This document shows positions 1 through 6,367 of a stretch of DNA of 8,231 nucleotides, in pieces. Position numbers and translations under genes: made by a program. Where the stretch lies: the NCBI GenBank assembly GCA_964472265.1, contig CAYYJO010000078.1:1-8231 (forward strand). The letters are read 5' to 3'. Below the pieces are notes generated by a model. That model saw only the letters and a program-made list of their open reading frames with translations. It had not been told where the DNA came from and searched no databases. How positions within the stretch are numbered: the first letter of the stretch is position 1; each line of letters begins with the position of its first letter. The DNA comes from JAGNLA01 sp964472265. GTDB taxonomy: Bacteria; Caldisericota; Caldisericia; JAAYUI01.

Positions 1-2
1 TT

Positions 3-896
3 GACTACCTGTGCCCTGAGTGGCAGGTGGTTGATCTCCCTTATCAGAACCAGATTTCATTCTCGTTCTTCAGAAACAGCGGAGTTGGTGCTACAAGCAC
101 AGATGTTGCAATTTCACTGTGTTTCAGGGGGAAAAAGGAATCGACATCGGATATTTATGGACTGTCCTTCGACATTAAGACACCGGCTAACAAAAGTCAG
201 ATAATCACAGGCAATCCTGCTACGAGAGTCAAGATTCACCCCCAGGGCTTATCGTTATCGGTGAGTTCAAAGCCAAATCCTGGAAATGACAGGCAGGCAA
301 CCATTTACGGCACAACCACACCCAACCAACAGCTGACAATTGATGGCCAGCTTGTGACCACCGCATCTGATGGAAAATTCTCCAAAACTGTCAATCTTAC
401 CCGTTTTAAAAACGATTTCATCGTGATGGTTAACAACCAGAGCGTGAACCCTGTCGATGGAACCCTGGTTCTGGACAGGGTGGTCATCGTTCGAAAACTT
501 GTGATCTGGCCTTCACGAAAAGAGCTGGCGTTTGTAATTGGAAGCAAAAATGTCTGGAACAACGGCAACTGTTCGGACAAACTGAACAGTGAGCCATTGA
601 TAATCAGTGGGTCGACGATGGTTCCGTGGCGCTATATTTCGGAACAGCTCGGGTTTACAGTCGGGTACGACGCAAAAACAAAAAAGATTACGGCAAACAA
701 AAATGGAACATCAATTGTAATGACTGTTGGCCAGAAAATTGCCACTGTTAACGGAAAGCAGATGACGATGCTGGTGCCACCAACGGTTAGAAACGGTACA
801 ACCTATGTTCCCCTCAGATTTGTCGGTGATTCCATAAATGCTGGAATCAAATGGCTGCCTGAGTCAAAAACGGCTGTAATCTTAAGCCCCAAGTGA
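3..896 (+). CDS. C-terminal part of a probable secreted/surface protein with Ig-like and copper-amine-oxidase-like domains (5' partial)
   Basis: The frame is open from the first complete codon at base 3 to a TGA at 894-896, so 297 residues are visible and the true start and any signal peptide lie outside the window. A GTG at 27 is in frame, but there is no reason to start there because the coding reads through it. Residues about 80-165 are beta-rich and resemble a bacterial Ig-like/glucodextranase-B-type module (IYGTTTPNQQLTIDG, then DGKFSKTVNL). Residues about 166-297 match the 'copper amine oxidase N-terminal-like' stalk domain (PF07833 type): VPWRYISEQLGF, then IATVNGKQMTM, then YVPLRFVGDSI. 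Despite its name this domain has no oxidase activity; in the family it is found on exported, cell-surface or cell-wall proteins. The N-terminal 80 residues contain two cysteines and are not recognised. The gene converges on the nucleotidyltransferase gene with only five bases between the stops. Domain assignment is fairly sure; function is unknown. Confidence 0.8.
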   Translation, partial: DYLCPEWQVVDLPYQNQISFSFFRNSGVGATSTDVAISLCFRGKKESTSDIYGLSFDIKTPANKSQIITGNPATRVKIHPQGLSLSVSSKPNPGNDRQATIYGTTTPNQQLTIDGQLVTTASDGKFSKTVNLTRFKNDFIVMVNNQSVNPVDGTLVLDRVVIVRKLVIWPSRKELAFVIGSKNVWNNGNCSDKLNSEPLIISGSTMVPWRYISEQLGFTVGYDAKTKKITANKNGTSIVMTVGQKIATVNGKQMTMLVPPTVRNGTTYVPLRFVGDSINAGIKWLPESKTAVILSPK

Positions 897-901
897 TGCC
901 G

Positions 902-1801
902 TTACCTGAATGATCTGAGCAATTCCTGAGTCTGTCTGGCTGCTTCCTTGTTTGGGATGAGTTGATATTGGTCAAAGACATTGTCCCTGATTTCAATGAA
1001 GAGGTCATAAATGGCTGATAGTGAGGAGAGGACAGCGTCCTTGTCATAAGGAGGGGCAGTTTTCGACAGTCTCAGAAGCGTCTTGCTGTCCAGTCTGCGT
1101 TCGATCCCTTTGTAGCCTTGTAGCGTGCCTTCACCAAGATCCATCATCCTGACGATCAGGTATCTCAATTTTTCGAGTGCGTCTCTGGCATCCCAGACGT
1201 TGTCGCGCAGGAGTCTTTTCCTGACCGCGAGCACTCCCCAGAAGAACAGTGATTCTGTGCTGATGATTGCTTCAACCTTTGCCTTTTTTGGGAGCCTACC
1301 TGACTTATCCTTTGTGTAGGCCGCTATGTTTTCAGGGTCGTAGACCGGTCTGATGTCGGTGTAAACCGGAGATGGATTGAGTTCGGATTCCTCGGTTACC
1401 ACGATGTCAAGCTCAATGAGATCGTGGAAAACAAAGACTGCTGAACGCTTTGAAACATCTGTCCTGATTGAGATCATTGTCGGGCTTATGCCTTCAATGA
1501 GCGTTTTCAATGTTGCAAACCACTTGTCGCCTTTTCCGTCGGCAACAACAATGGTCATGTCAATATCGCTTAGTTGGTCACCCATCTCCCTCGCAAGTGA
1601 GCCGAGAAGGAAGCACGATTTGACCTGCCTTTCATTCTTGAGGAGATCAACGATGGCGTTGACTATTTCTTCCTGTCGCTGTGGCATCTTGAATTCTTCA
1701 AAGGGTGGAAGCCCTCCGTCATCATTGTCCTTCACGATGCGTTTCTTTCTTGGTCTGCCGTTTGAAGGGGCAAAATCGAAATTGGTGTTGTATCCTGGCA
1801 T
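902..1801 (-). CDS. Nucleotidyltransferase-fold protein with C-terminal helical domain
   Basis: This is a 299-residue protein of the minimal-nucleotidyltransferase (pol beta / MNT) superfamily. The signature is visible: GS at 67-68 (LLGSLAREMGDQLSDIDM), the metal-binding pair D79 and D81, and a likely third acidic residue D132 in LIELDIVV. Residues about 180-299 are predicted helical, as in aminoglycoside adenylyltransferase-like and HEPN-type C-terminal regions. The family transfers an NMP from an NTP to a small molecule, protein or RNA; the substrate here cannot be read from the sequence. The first 38 residues are polar and charged, with an AT-hook-like patch GRPRKKR at 15-21. The ATG at 1801 overlaps the guaB TAA by one base (TAATG) and has GAGGT nine bases upstream inside guaB, which supports this start and translational coupling. 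An internal Met39 just before the core domain is an alternative start with a weaker SD. The 3' end is five bases from the convergent surface-protein gene. The fold is confident; the role is not. Confidence 0.85.
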   Translation of the reverse strand: MPGYNTNFDFAPSNGRPRKKRIVKDNDDGGLPPFEEFKMPQRQEEIVNAIVDLLKNERQVKSCFLLGSLAREMGDQLSDIDMTIVVADGKGDKWFATLKTLIEGISPTMISIRTDVSKRSAVFVFHDLIELDIVVTEESELNPSPVYTDIRPVYDPENIAAYTKDKSGRLPKKAKVEAIISTESLFFWGVLAVRKRLLRDNVWDARDALEKLRYLIVRMMDLGEGTLQGYKGIERRLDSKTLLRLSKTAPPYDKDAVLSSLSAIYDLFIEIRDNVFDQYQLIPNKEAARQTQELLRSFR

Positions 1802-3273
1802 TATCTTGGAACCTCATAGTTTGGTGCTTCTTTTGTGATCTGGACATCGTGGGGGTGTGATTCCCTGAGGCCGGCAGTTGTTATCCTGACGAACTTTGCG
1901 TTCTTGCGAAGCTGTTTCAGGTTTGCAGCGCCACAGTAACCCATCCCTGACCTGAGACCGCCAATAAGCTGGTAAACGATATCCGAAAGTGGACCCTTGT
2001 ATGGGACTCTTCCTTCTATCCCCTCAGGTACAAGCTTGTTCATGTCTTTCACATCGCCCTGAAAATATCGGTCTTTTGAACCCCTGGTCATGGCGCTAAG
2101 AGACCCCATGCCCCTGTAGACAACGTATCTTCTGCCTTCGTAGAGCACTGATTCGCCCGGAGATTCCTTTGCGCCTGCAAAGAGCGAACCAATCATTATT
2201 GCGTCGGCTCCACCGGCTATTGCCTTGACGATGTCGCCTGAATACTTGATTCCTCCGTCAGCGATGATCTGGATTCCATGTTTAACTGCTTCATTGGCGC
2301 AGTTCCAAACGGCTGAGAGTTGTGGAACTCCGACACCTGCGATAACTCTAGTTGTGCAGATCGAACCTGGTCCGATTCCAACCTTCACGACGTTTGCTCC
2401 AGCATCAGCCAGAACCTTCACACCATCGGCCGTTGCAACGTTTCCTGCGCAGATTGTGACCTTCGACGAGAGAGACTTGACCCTTTTTACTGCCGTTACG
2501 ACGTTTTGTGAATGGCCGTGGGCTGTGTCGATGACGATCATGTCTGCGTCAGCGTGGATGAGTTGTGCTGCCCTGTCCATGAAATCACCGGTTGCTCCAA
2601 TTGCCGCACCTACGACCAGCCTGCCTTTGCTGTCTTTTGCCGAGTAGCCGTAAGTTCTGCGTTTGTTGATGTCCTTGATGGTTATAAGCCCTTTTAGCAT
2701 GAAGCTTTCATCAACAATCGGGAGCTTCTCGATCCTGTGTTTGTGAAGAATTTTCAGGGCTTCATCAAGGTTTGTACCGACTGGCGCTGTGATGAGATTT
2801 TCGCTGGTCATGATATCTTTGATTGGCATGTCCATATTTTCTTCAAACTGAAGATCACGGTTTGTGACTATACCGATGAGCTTGCCGTCTGGATTGGTTA
2901 CCGGAATGCCCGAGATTGAGTACTTTTTCATTATGGCGTGGGCTTCGGCAAGGGTTTTCTCAGGGGCGATGGTGATTGGTTTGCTGATCATTCCTGATTC
3001 GGAACGCTTGACCCTGTCAACCTGGTCAGCCTGCTCCTCAATGCTCATGTTTTTGTGGATGATGCCGATGCCGCCTTCCCTTGCAAGAGCGATTGCAAGA
3101 TCAACTTCGGTAACCGTGTCCATGGCAGACGACATCATCGGAATGTTCAGGTTTATCCCGCCGAGAACGGTTCTCACATCGGTTTCATTGGGGATGATGT
3201 CAGAATATTGCGGAACCAGCAACACGTCGTCAAAGGTTAGACCCCACTCGACTTTTGGTTCAACTTCGTCCAT
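1801..3273 (-). CDS. guaB: Inosine-5'-monophosphate dehydrogenase
   Basis: IMP dehydrogenase oxidises IMP to XMP with NAD+, the committed step of guanine nucleotide synthesis in the cytoplasm. The protein is 490 residues from the chosen ATG, a normal bacterial length. It starts with the typical WGLTFDDVLLVPQYSDI, carries two CBS domains at about 95-207, and returns to the TIM barrel. Visible active-site elements are the catalytic Cys306 in GIGPGSICTTR, the phosphate-binding DGGIKYSGDI at 339-348, IGSLFAG, YRGMGSL at 386-392, and the flap Arg402-Tyr403 (DRYFQ). Nothing essential is missing. A TTG at 3276-3274 directly precedes the ATG at 3273-3271. The SD (AAGGAGGT) ends only two bases from the TTG but about five from the ATG, so ATG is preferred. 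Its stop overlaps the ATG of the downstream nucleotidyltransferase gene, so the two are probably one transcript. A promoter is seen just upstream. The CBS pair makes allosteric control by purine nucleotides likely, as known for the family. Confidence 0.97.
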   Translation of the reverse strand: MDEVEPKVEWGLTFDDVLLVPQYSDIIPNETDVRTVLGGINLNIPMMSSAMDTVTEVDLAIALAREGGIGIIHKNMSIEEQADQVDRVKRSESGMISKPITIAPEKTLAEAHAIMKKYSISGIPVTNPDGKLIGIVTNRDLQFEENMDMPIKDIMTSENLITAPVGTNLDEALKILHKHRIEKLPIVDESFMLKGLITIKDINKRRTYGYSAKDSKGRLVVGAAIGATGDFMDRAAQLIHADADMIVIDTAHGHSQNVVTAVKRVKSLSSKVTICAGNVATADGVKVLADAGANVVKVGIGPGSICTTRVIAGVGVPQLSAVWNCANEAVKHGIQIIADGGIKYSGDIVKAIAGGADAIMIGSLFAGAKESPGESVLYEGRRYVVYRGMGSLSAMTRGSKDRYFQGDVKDMNKLVPEGIEGRVPYKGPLSDIVYQLIGGLRSGMGYCGAANLKQLRKNAKFVRITTAGLRESHPHDVQITKEAPNYEVPR

Positions 3274-3276
3274 CAA

Positions 3277-3286
3277 GACCTCCTTG
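3277..3286 (-). promoter_or_regulatory. guaB ribosome binding site that decides the start codon
   Basis: On the minus strand the sequence reads CAAGGAGGTC followed by TTG ATG. The SD is near-perfect and its spacing fits the ATG at 3273 better than the TTG at 3276. Confidence 0.75.
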
Positions 3287-3298
3287 TATTACAAAGGA
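3281..3298. repeat. Imperfect inverted repeat overlapping the guaB SD
   Basis: The plus strand reads TCCTTGTATTACAAAGGA. The arms TCCTTGT and ACAAAGGA pair with one extra base in the right arm. It lies between the guaB -10 box and the start codon and covers part of the SD. The predicted transcription start falls inside it, so an RNA hairpin is unlikely to be complete; a DNA operator is possible but unproven. Confidence 0.35.
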
Positions 3299-3325
3299 TT
3301 CTATCTAACACCGGCTTTCTTTCAA
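3298..3325 (-). promoter_or_regulatory. Sigma70-type promoter of guaB
   Basis: On the minus strand there is a -35 TTGAAA (3325-3320), a 16-base spacer, and a -10 TAGAAT (3303-3298); each box matches five of six consensus bases. The expected transcription start is about 3291, leaving a short leader that contains the AGGAGG SD of guaB. Confidence 0.55.
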
Positions 3326-3382
3326 GTCTCTTTTGTAAACTGTCTGTAACGTTGGCATTTTTCTGGTTTTATTGAATTGGTG

Positions 3383-3394
3383 GTCAATTTTGAC
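3383..3394. repeat. Short inverted repeat in the divergent guaB / PLP-enzyme promoter region
   Basis: GTCAATTTTGAC consists of perfect five-base arms (GTCAA / TTGAC) around two T residues. It is located 39 bases before the PLP-enzyme ATG and could be a small operator. Its right arm also forms most of a consensus -35 (TTGACA, 3390-3395), so the symmetry may be incidental. Confidence 0.3.
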
Positions 3395-3432
3395 AGAATA
3401 TCAGCAAGAAATAAGATCAGGAAGGCGCGGAT

Positions 3433-4602
3433 ATGAAAAGGCATATTTCCACAGACGCGATCCACACGGGCGAACATCCCGAGATGTTCAACTTCGCTGT
3501 TGTACCCGATATTTCTCTGGCAACCATCTTCGAATTCGAGAGTTTTGCTCACTATAAAAAACACATGGAGACGGGCGAAGGATTTGTCTACACAAGGGGC
3601 ATGAATCCGACACGCGCCTGTCTCGAAGAAAAGCTTGCGAGCCTGGAGAATGCAGAAATGGCAATTGCCCTTTCATCTGGCATGTCAGCCATCACCGTTG
3701 CCCTTCTCTCGCAGATTGCTTCAGGCCAAACCGTCATCGCCCAAAGGAATCTTTATGGCAATGCCGTCGAGCTGATGCGTGATTTTTTCCCGAAACTCTG
3801 GATTGACTGGGTTCAAGTGGACTCCACGAAGCTCTATGACCTCTCCTGGGCACCTGAAAATGCTGGCCTGGTTTACATTGAAACCCCATCAAACCCAACT
3901 CTGAGAATCACAGACATCAGAAGAGTTGTTGAACAGGCTCATGCAAGAGGACTGAAGGTTCTTGTGGACAACACCTTTGCCTCTCCATGTTTCCAGCACC
4001 CTCTTGCCCTTGGGGCCGATCTGGTCATTCATTCAGCAACAAAATATCTTGGCGGGCATTCTGATGTTTTGGGTGGAGTGATTTGCGGATCAAGGGAGCT
4101 GGTTGAGGAGTGCAGGAAATGGCAGGTTTGCATGGGTTGTGTCCTTGATCCGTTCTCTTCCTATCTTTTGATGAGAGGCATAAAGACTCTTTCCCTCAGA
4201 ATGCAAAAAGCCCAGAGTAACACGATGAAAGTCGCCCGTTACCTTGCCGACCACAAGAAGGTCACAAAGGTTTTCTATCCAGGACTTTACAACGATCCCG
4301 ACCATGCGCTTGCAGCTTCACAGATGAGTGGATTTGGAGCGATGGTTTCATTCGAAGTTGAAGGTGGAATCGATGGCGCGGCAAAGATTTTTGACGAAGT
4401 GCAGCTGATAAGAAGAGCCGGCAGCCTTGGTGGAGTAGAATCCAACATCTCGATTCCATCGGTTATGTCACACCATGCCCTTTCGCCAAAGGAGCAGATT
4501 GAAGCCGGCATATCTCAAGGATTGCTCAGACTCTCTGTCGGTATCGAAGAAGAGATTGACCTCCTCACCGACCTTGACCAGGCACTTGGAAAACTCCCAT
4601 GA
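3433..4602 (+). CDS. Cys/Met metabolism PLP-dependent enzyme (cystathionine gamma-synthase/lyase or methionine gamma-lyase type)
   Basis: This 389-residue protein is a full-length member of the trans-sulfuration PLP enzyme family (fold type I), cytoplasmic and normally tetrameric. The Schiff-base lysine is K204 in SATKYLGGHSD; Asp179 in VDNTFASP should bind the PLP ring nitrogen; SSGMSAI at 81-87 binds the phosphate; YTRGMNPT at 53-60 is the neighbour-subunit phosphate-binding loop; SLGGVES at 331-337 and Arg366 in RLSVGIE hold the substrate carboxylate. Members either make cystathionine, cleave it, or cleave methionine to methanethiol, 2-oxobutyrate and ammonia, and sequence alone does not separate these here. 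Two local differences are notable: LYGN at 107-110 where LYGG or LYGC is usual, and Cys233/Cys236 in VCMGCVLDP. The ATG at 3433 has the SD AGGAAGG seven bases upstream, and a stop lies in frame at 3412, so the start is secure. The stop overlaps the start of the DUF401 gene (ATGA), implying co-translation. Confidence 0.93.
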   Translation: MKRHISTDAIHTGEHPEMFNFAVVPDISLATIFEFESFAHYKKHMETGEGFVYTRGMNPTRACLEEKLASLENAEMAIALSSGMSAITVALLSQIASGQTVIAQRNLYGNAVELMRDFFPKLWIDWVQVDSTKLYDLSWAPENAGLVYIETPSNPTLRITDIRRVVEQAHARGLKVLVDNTFASPCFQHPLALGADLVIHSATKYLGGHSDVLGGVICGSRELVEECRKWQVCMGCVLDPFSSYLLMRGIKTLSLRMQKAQSNTMKVARYLADHKKVTKVFYPGLYNDPDHALAASQMSGFGAMVSFEVEGGIDGAAKIFDEVQLIRRAGSLGGVESNISIPSVMSHHALSPKEQIEAGISQGLLRLSVGIEEEIDLLTDLDQALGKLP

Positions 4603-5855
4603 TTCCATATCTCGGTCTCGCCCCCATCTGGTATTTTGTCGGTTTGGTCGCGCTCCTTGCCCTTGTGCTCATCGTCACATCGCTGAAAGTTCCAATAGCG
4701 GTAACACTTTTTGGTGGGTCGATACTGTCGATCTTCGTTTTCATTCCCTTTGACCAGGCAGGCAAAACCGTTATCGACATCATCAAGCTCCCCGAAACGT
4801 ACGCGTTTGTAGGCATCATGTGGACGGTCATAATTCTGGAATCCACCATGAGAAAAACCGGAATGCTCCAGAAAATGGCCGATTCAGCAGTCAATCTCTT
4901 CAAAGACAAGCGACTGGCCACAGCCCTTCTCCCAACCGTTATTGGTTTCATGCCAACTGTCGGCGGAGCCTACATCTCAGCTCCACTCGTCGAGCAAACT
5001 TCACAGGGCATGGATTTCTCGCCAGTCAGAAAAACCTTCATCAATTACTGGTTCCGTCATATCTGGGAATCATCGGTGCCGCTTTACCCGTGCATTATCA
5101 TGGCCTCGGTTGCCTCAGGGTTTTCAATCGGCAGAATCGTTATGTATCAGTGCGCTTTGACCATCACAGGTGCGATCACAGGTTACATCGTCGGTTTCTG
5201 GAACACAAAAAGGTTTGAGGGTGGAAACGGCCCTATGATGCCAAAAGTTGTTGATTTTCTCAAGACAACATGGCCGATTCTTTTCACTGTCATTCTGGTT
5301 ATTGTCAGTTCGATCGCCATACCGGCACCAAAGGAATGGGCGTCGATAACCACCCTCTGCGCCATGATCATCTCAGTCATCCTTTTCATGCTGGTTAAAA
5401 GACCTGACGTCAAGACCACAAAGGCAATTCTTAAGGAATCGGTAAAAATAAATTATATCCTGCTCGTAGTCGGCTCCATCGCGTTCAAGGAAATCCTGAG
5501 CCAGGAAATTGTCAGGACCCAGCTCCAGGCTTTCTTCAGTGGCGCTCATATCGACCCGATCATTGTTGCAATCATCCTTCCGATGATTGTAGGATTGCTT
5601 GTTGGAATCACGCAAGCAAGCGTTGCAATCGGATTCTCGGTTCTCATAGCGTTGACAGGAGGGGCTACCTACGGAATTTTCGCGCTTGCTTTCACTGCGG
5701 GCCAGATTGGATCTCTGTTCTCTCCGGTTCATGTATGCATCGTTTTGACAAGGGAGTATTTCTGCTGCCACCTGAGTCAGATTTACAAGTGGCTGGTTAT
5801 CCCCTGTCTGATCATGCTTGGAGTTGGATTCGGACTGTATTTCCTGCTCAGATAA
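4599..5855 (+). CDS. DUF401-family integral membrane protein, putative transporter
   Basis: The 418-residue protein is almost entirely hydrophobic, with about ten to twelve membrane segments, for example at 11-29, 33-50, 67-83, 165-200, 225-242, 247-266, 285-299, 320-338, 342-375 and 395-417. Motifs typical of DUF401 (PF04165) are present: FMPTVGGAYISAPLVE at 117-132, NYWFRHIWE at 149-157, and SPVHVCIVLTREYF at 375-388. The family is uncharacterised but resembles ion/organic-anion carriers of the IT superfamily, so transport of a small metabolite is an inference. The ATG overlaps the TGA of the upstream PLP enzyme (ATGA, four bases). Such coupling suggests the carrier moves a substrate or product of that enzyme, for example an amino acid or a 2-oxo acid. 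The 3' end overlaps the convergent OsmC gene by eight bases. No truncation is seen. Confidence 0.88.
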   Translation: MIPYLGLAPIWYFVGLVALLALVLIVTSLKVPIAVTLFGGSILSIFVFIPFDQAGKTVIDIIKLPETYAFVGIMWTVIILESTMRKTGMLQKMADSAVNLFKDKRLATALLPTVIGFMPTVGGAYISAPLVEQTSQGMDFSPVRKTFINYWFRHIWESSVPLYPCIIMASVASGFSIGRIVMYQCALTITGAITGYIVGFWNTKRFEGGNGPMMPKVVDFLKTTWPILFTVILVIVSSIAIPAPKEWASITTLCAMIISVILFMLVKRPDVKTTKAILKESVKINYILLVVGSIAFKEILSQEIVRTQLQAFFSGAHIDPIIVAIILPMIVGLLVGITQASVAIGFSVLIALTGGATYGIFALAFTAGQIGSLFSPVHVCIVLTREYFCCHLSQIYKWLVIPCLIMLGVGFGLYFLLR

Positions 5856-6273
5856 AGGTGTCTTCCAGGATTATTTCAGACTTGACCGACCTGCCCACCG
5901 GACAGACTCTTTCGGCTTCCTGAAGCAACCTTTTTGCCAGTTCCAGCTTTGAATTGTCTCCGATTTTGATGGTCGGTCTGAGCCAGATTTTTGTAATCTG
6001 GTAGGCTTCACCATCGAACTCCATGAACCCTTCGTTTTTTGATTCATACGACACAAGTTCGATTCCATGCCTTGCGCATCTGTTTACAAAAGTAGCCATC
6101 AGGCAGACGGCGATTGAGGCCACAAAAAGGTCTTCCGGACTGATTATTCCACCTGGCCCACCAAATTCGGGAGGACATGCGACCTGAACATCTTTGAATC
6201 CACCTTTGAGAAAACCTTGTTTTTCCTTTTCCCAGTCGACATTTGCATAGTAGCTGAATGTTTTTCTTTCCAT
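5848..6273 (-). CDS. OsmC-family protein (peroxiredoxin-like)
   Basis: This 141-residue protein has the full OsmC/Ohr-type fold signature. The first redox cysteine is C57 in SPEDLFVASIAVCLMATF and the second is C124 in ERVCPVGRSVK. OsmC and Ohr proteins reduce organic hydroperoxides with this cysteine pair in the cytoplasm; this member is closer to generic OsmC-like proteins than to Ohr, as far as can be judged by eye. The length is normal. The ATG at 6273 is the only standard start upstream of the conserved N-terminal strand (MERKTFSYYANVDW); an in-frame stop lies at 6297-6295. No SD precedes it (AAAACAGCC before the ATG), yet a good promoter ends about eight bases away, which fits a leaderless mRNA. 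The gene converges with DUF401, overlapping by eight bases, and diverges from the membrane-protein operon. Confidence 0.9.
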   Translation of the reverse strand: MERKTFSYYANVDWEKEKQGFLKGGFKDVQVACPPEFGGPGGIISPEDLFVASIAVCLMATFVNRCARHGIELVSYESKNEGFMEFDGEAYQITKIWLRPTIKIGDNSKLELAKRLLQEAERVCPVGRSVKSEIILEDTFI

Positions 6274-6280
6274 GGCTGTT

Positions 6281-6309
6281 TTTATATTTTTTTGTCAAGT
6301 ATATTTCAA
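6281..6309 (-). promoter_or_regulatory. Promoter of the OsmC gene, apparently giving a leaderless transcript
   Basis: On the minus strand there is a -35 TTGAAA (6309-6304), a spacer of exactly 17 bases, and a -10 TATAAA (6286-6281); each box matches five of six consensus bases. Initiation six or seven bases after the -10 would fall at about 6274-6275, one or two bases before the ATG at 6273. Confidence 0.5.
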
Positions 6310-6312
6310 GGC

Positions 6313-6340
6313 TTGACCGATTTAGCGTGTCAAATAAAAT
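6313..6340 (+). promoter_or_regulatory. Promoter of the membrane-protein/aldolase operon
   Basis: There is a -35 TTGACC (6313-6318), a 16-base spacer, and a -10 TAAAAT (6335-6340); each box is five of six. Transcription would start near 6347, just ahead of the long purine-rich SD for the gene at 6368. Confidence 0.5.
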
Positions 6341-6349
6341 TTGTAATCA

Positions 6350-6363
6350 AAGGAAGGAAGGTG
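6350..6363 (+). promoter_or_regulatory. Tandem, extended Shine-Dalgarno region
   Basis: The sequence AAGGAAGGAAGGTG contains three overlapping GGAAGG/AAGG units ending four bases before the ATG at 6368. It is unusually long for this window, suggesting strong translation of the first gene of the operon. Confidence 0.6.
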
Positions 6364-6367
6364 TTTT

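Noticed and set aside
3..896. Copper amine oxidase enzyme
   Set aside because: Only the 'N-terminal-like' stalk domain is present; the catalytic TPQ domain is absent from the visible part.
1377..1838. 153-codon open frame on the plus strand antisense to the nucleotidyltransferase gene
   Set aside because: Serine/threonine-rich low-complexity translation typical of an antisense shadow; the opposite strand carries conserved motifs.
3390..3417. TTGACA-16-TAAGAT as the promoter of the PLP enzyme
   Set aside because: The -35 is perfect but the expected start near 3424 would remove most of the AGGAAGG SD at 3419-3425, so it is not listed as a feature.
3277..3432. SAM or T-box type riboswitch ahead of the Met/Cys gene
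   Set aside because: The gap is only about 160 bases, shared with a divergent promoter, and shows no multi-helix leader or terminator.
4565..4951. 128-codon open frame on the minus strand over the start of DUF401
   Set aside because: It is antisense to a well-supported gene with family motifs, has no SD-promoter context of its own, and the protein has no recognisable features.
5373..5771. 132-codon minus-strand frame inside DUF401
   Set aside because: Antisense shadow of a conserved membrane protein; polar, unstructured composition and no supporting signals.
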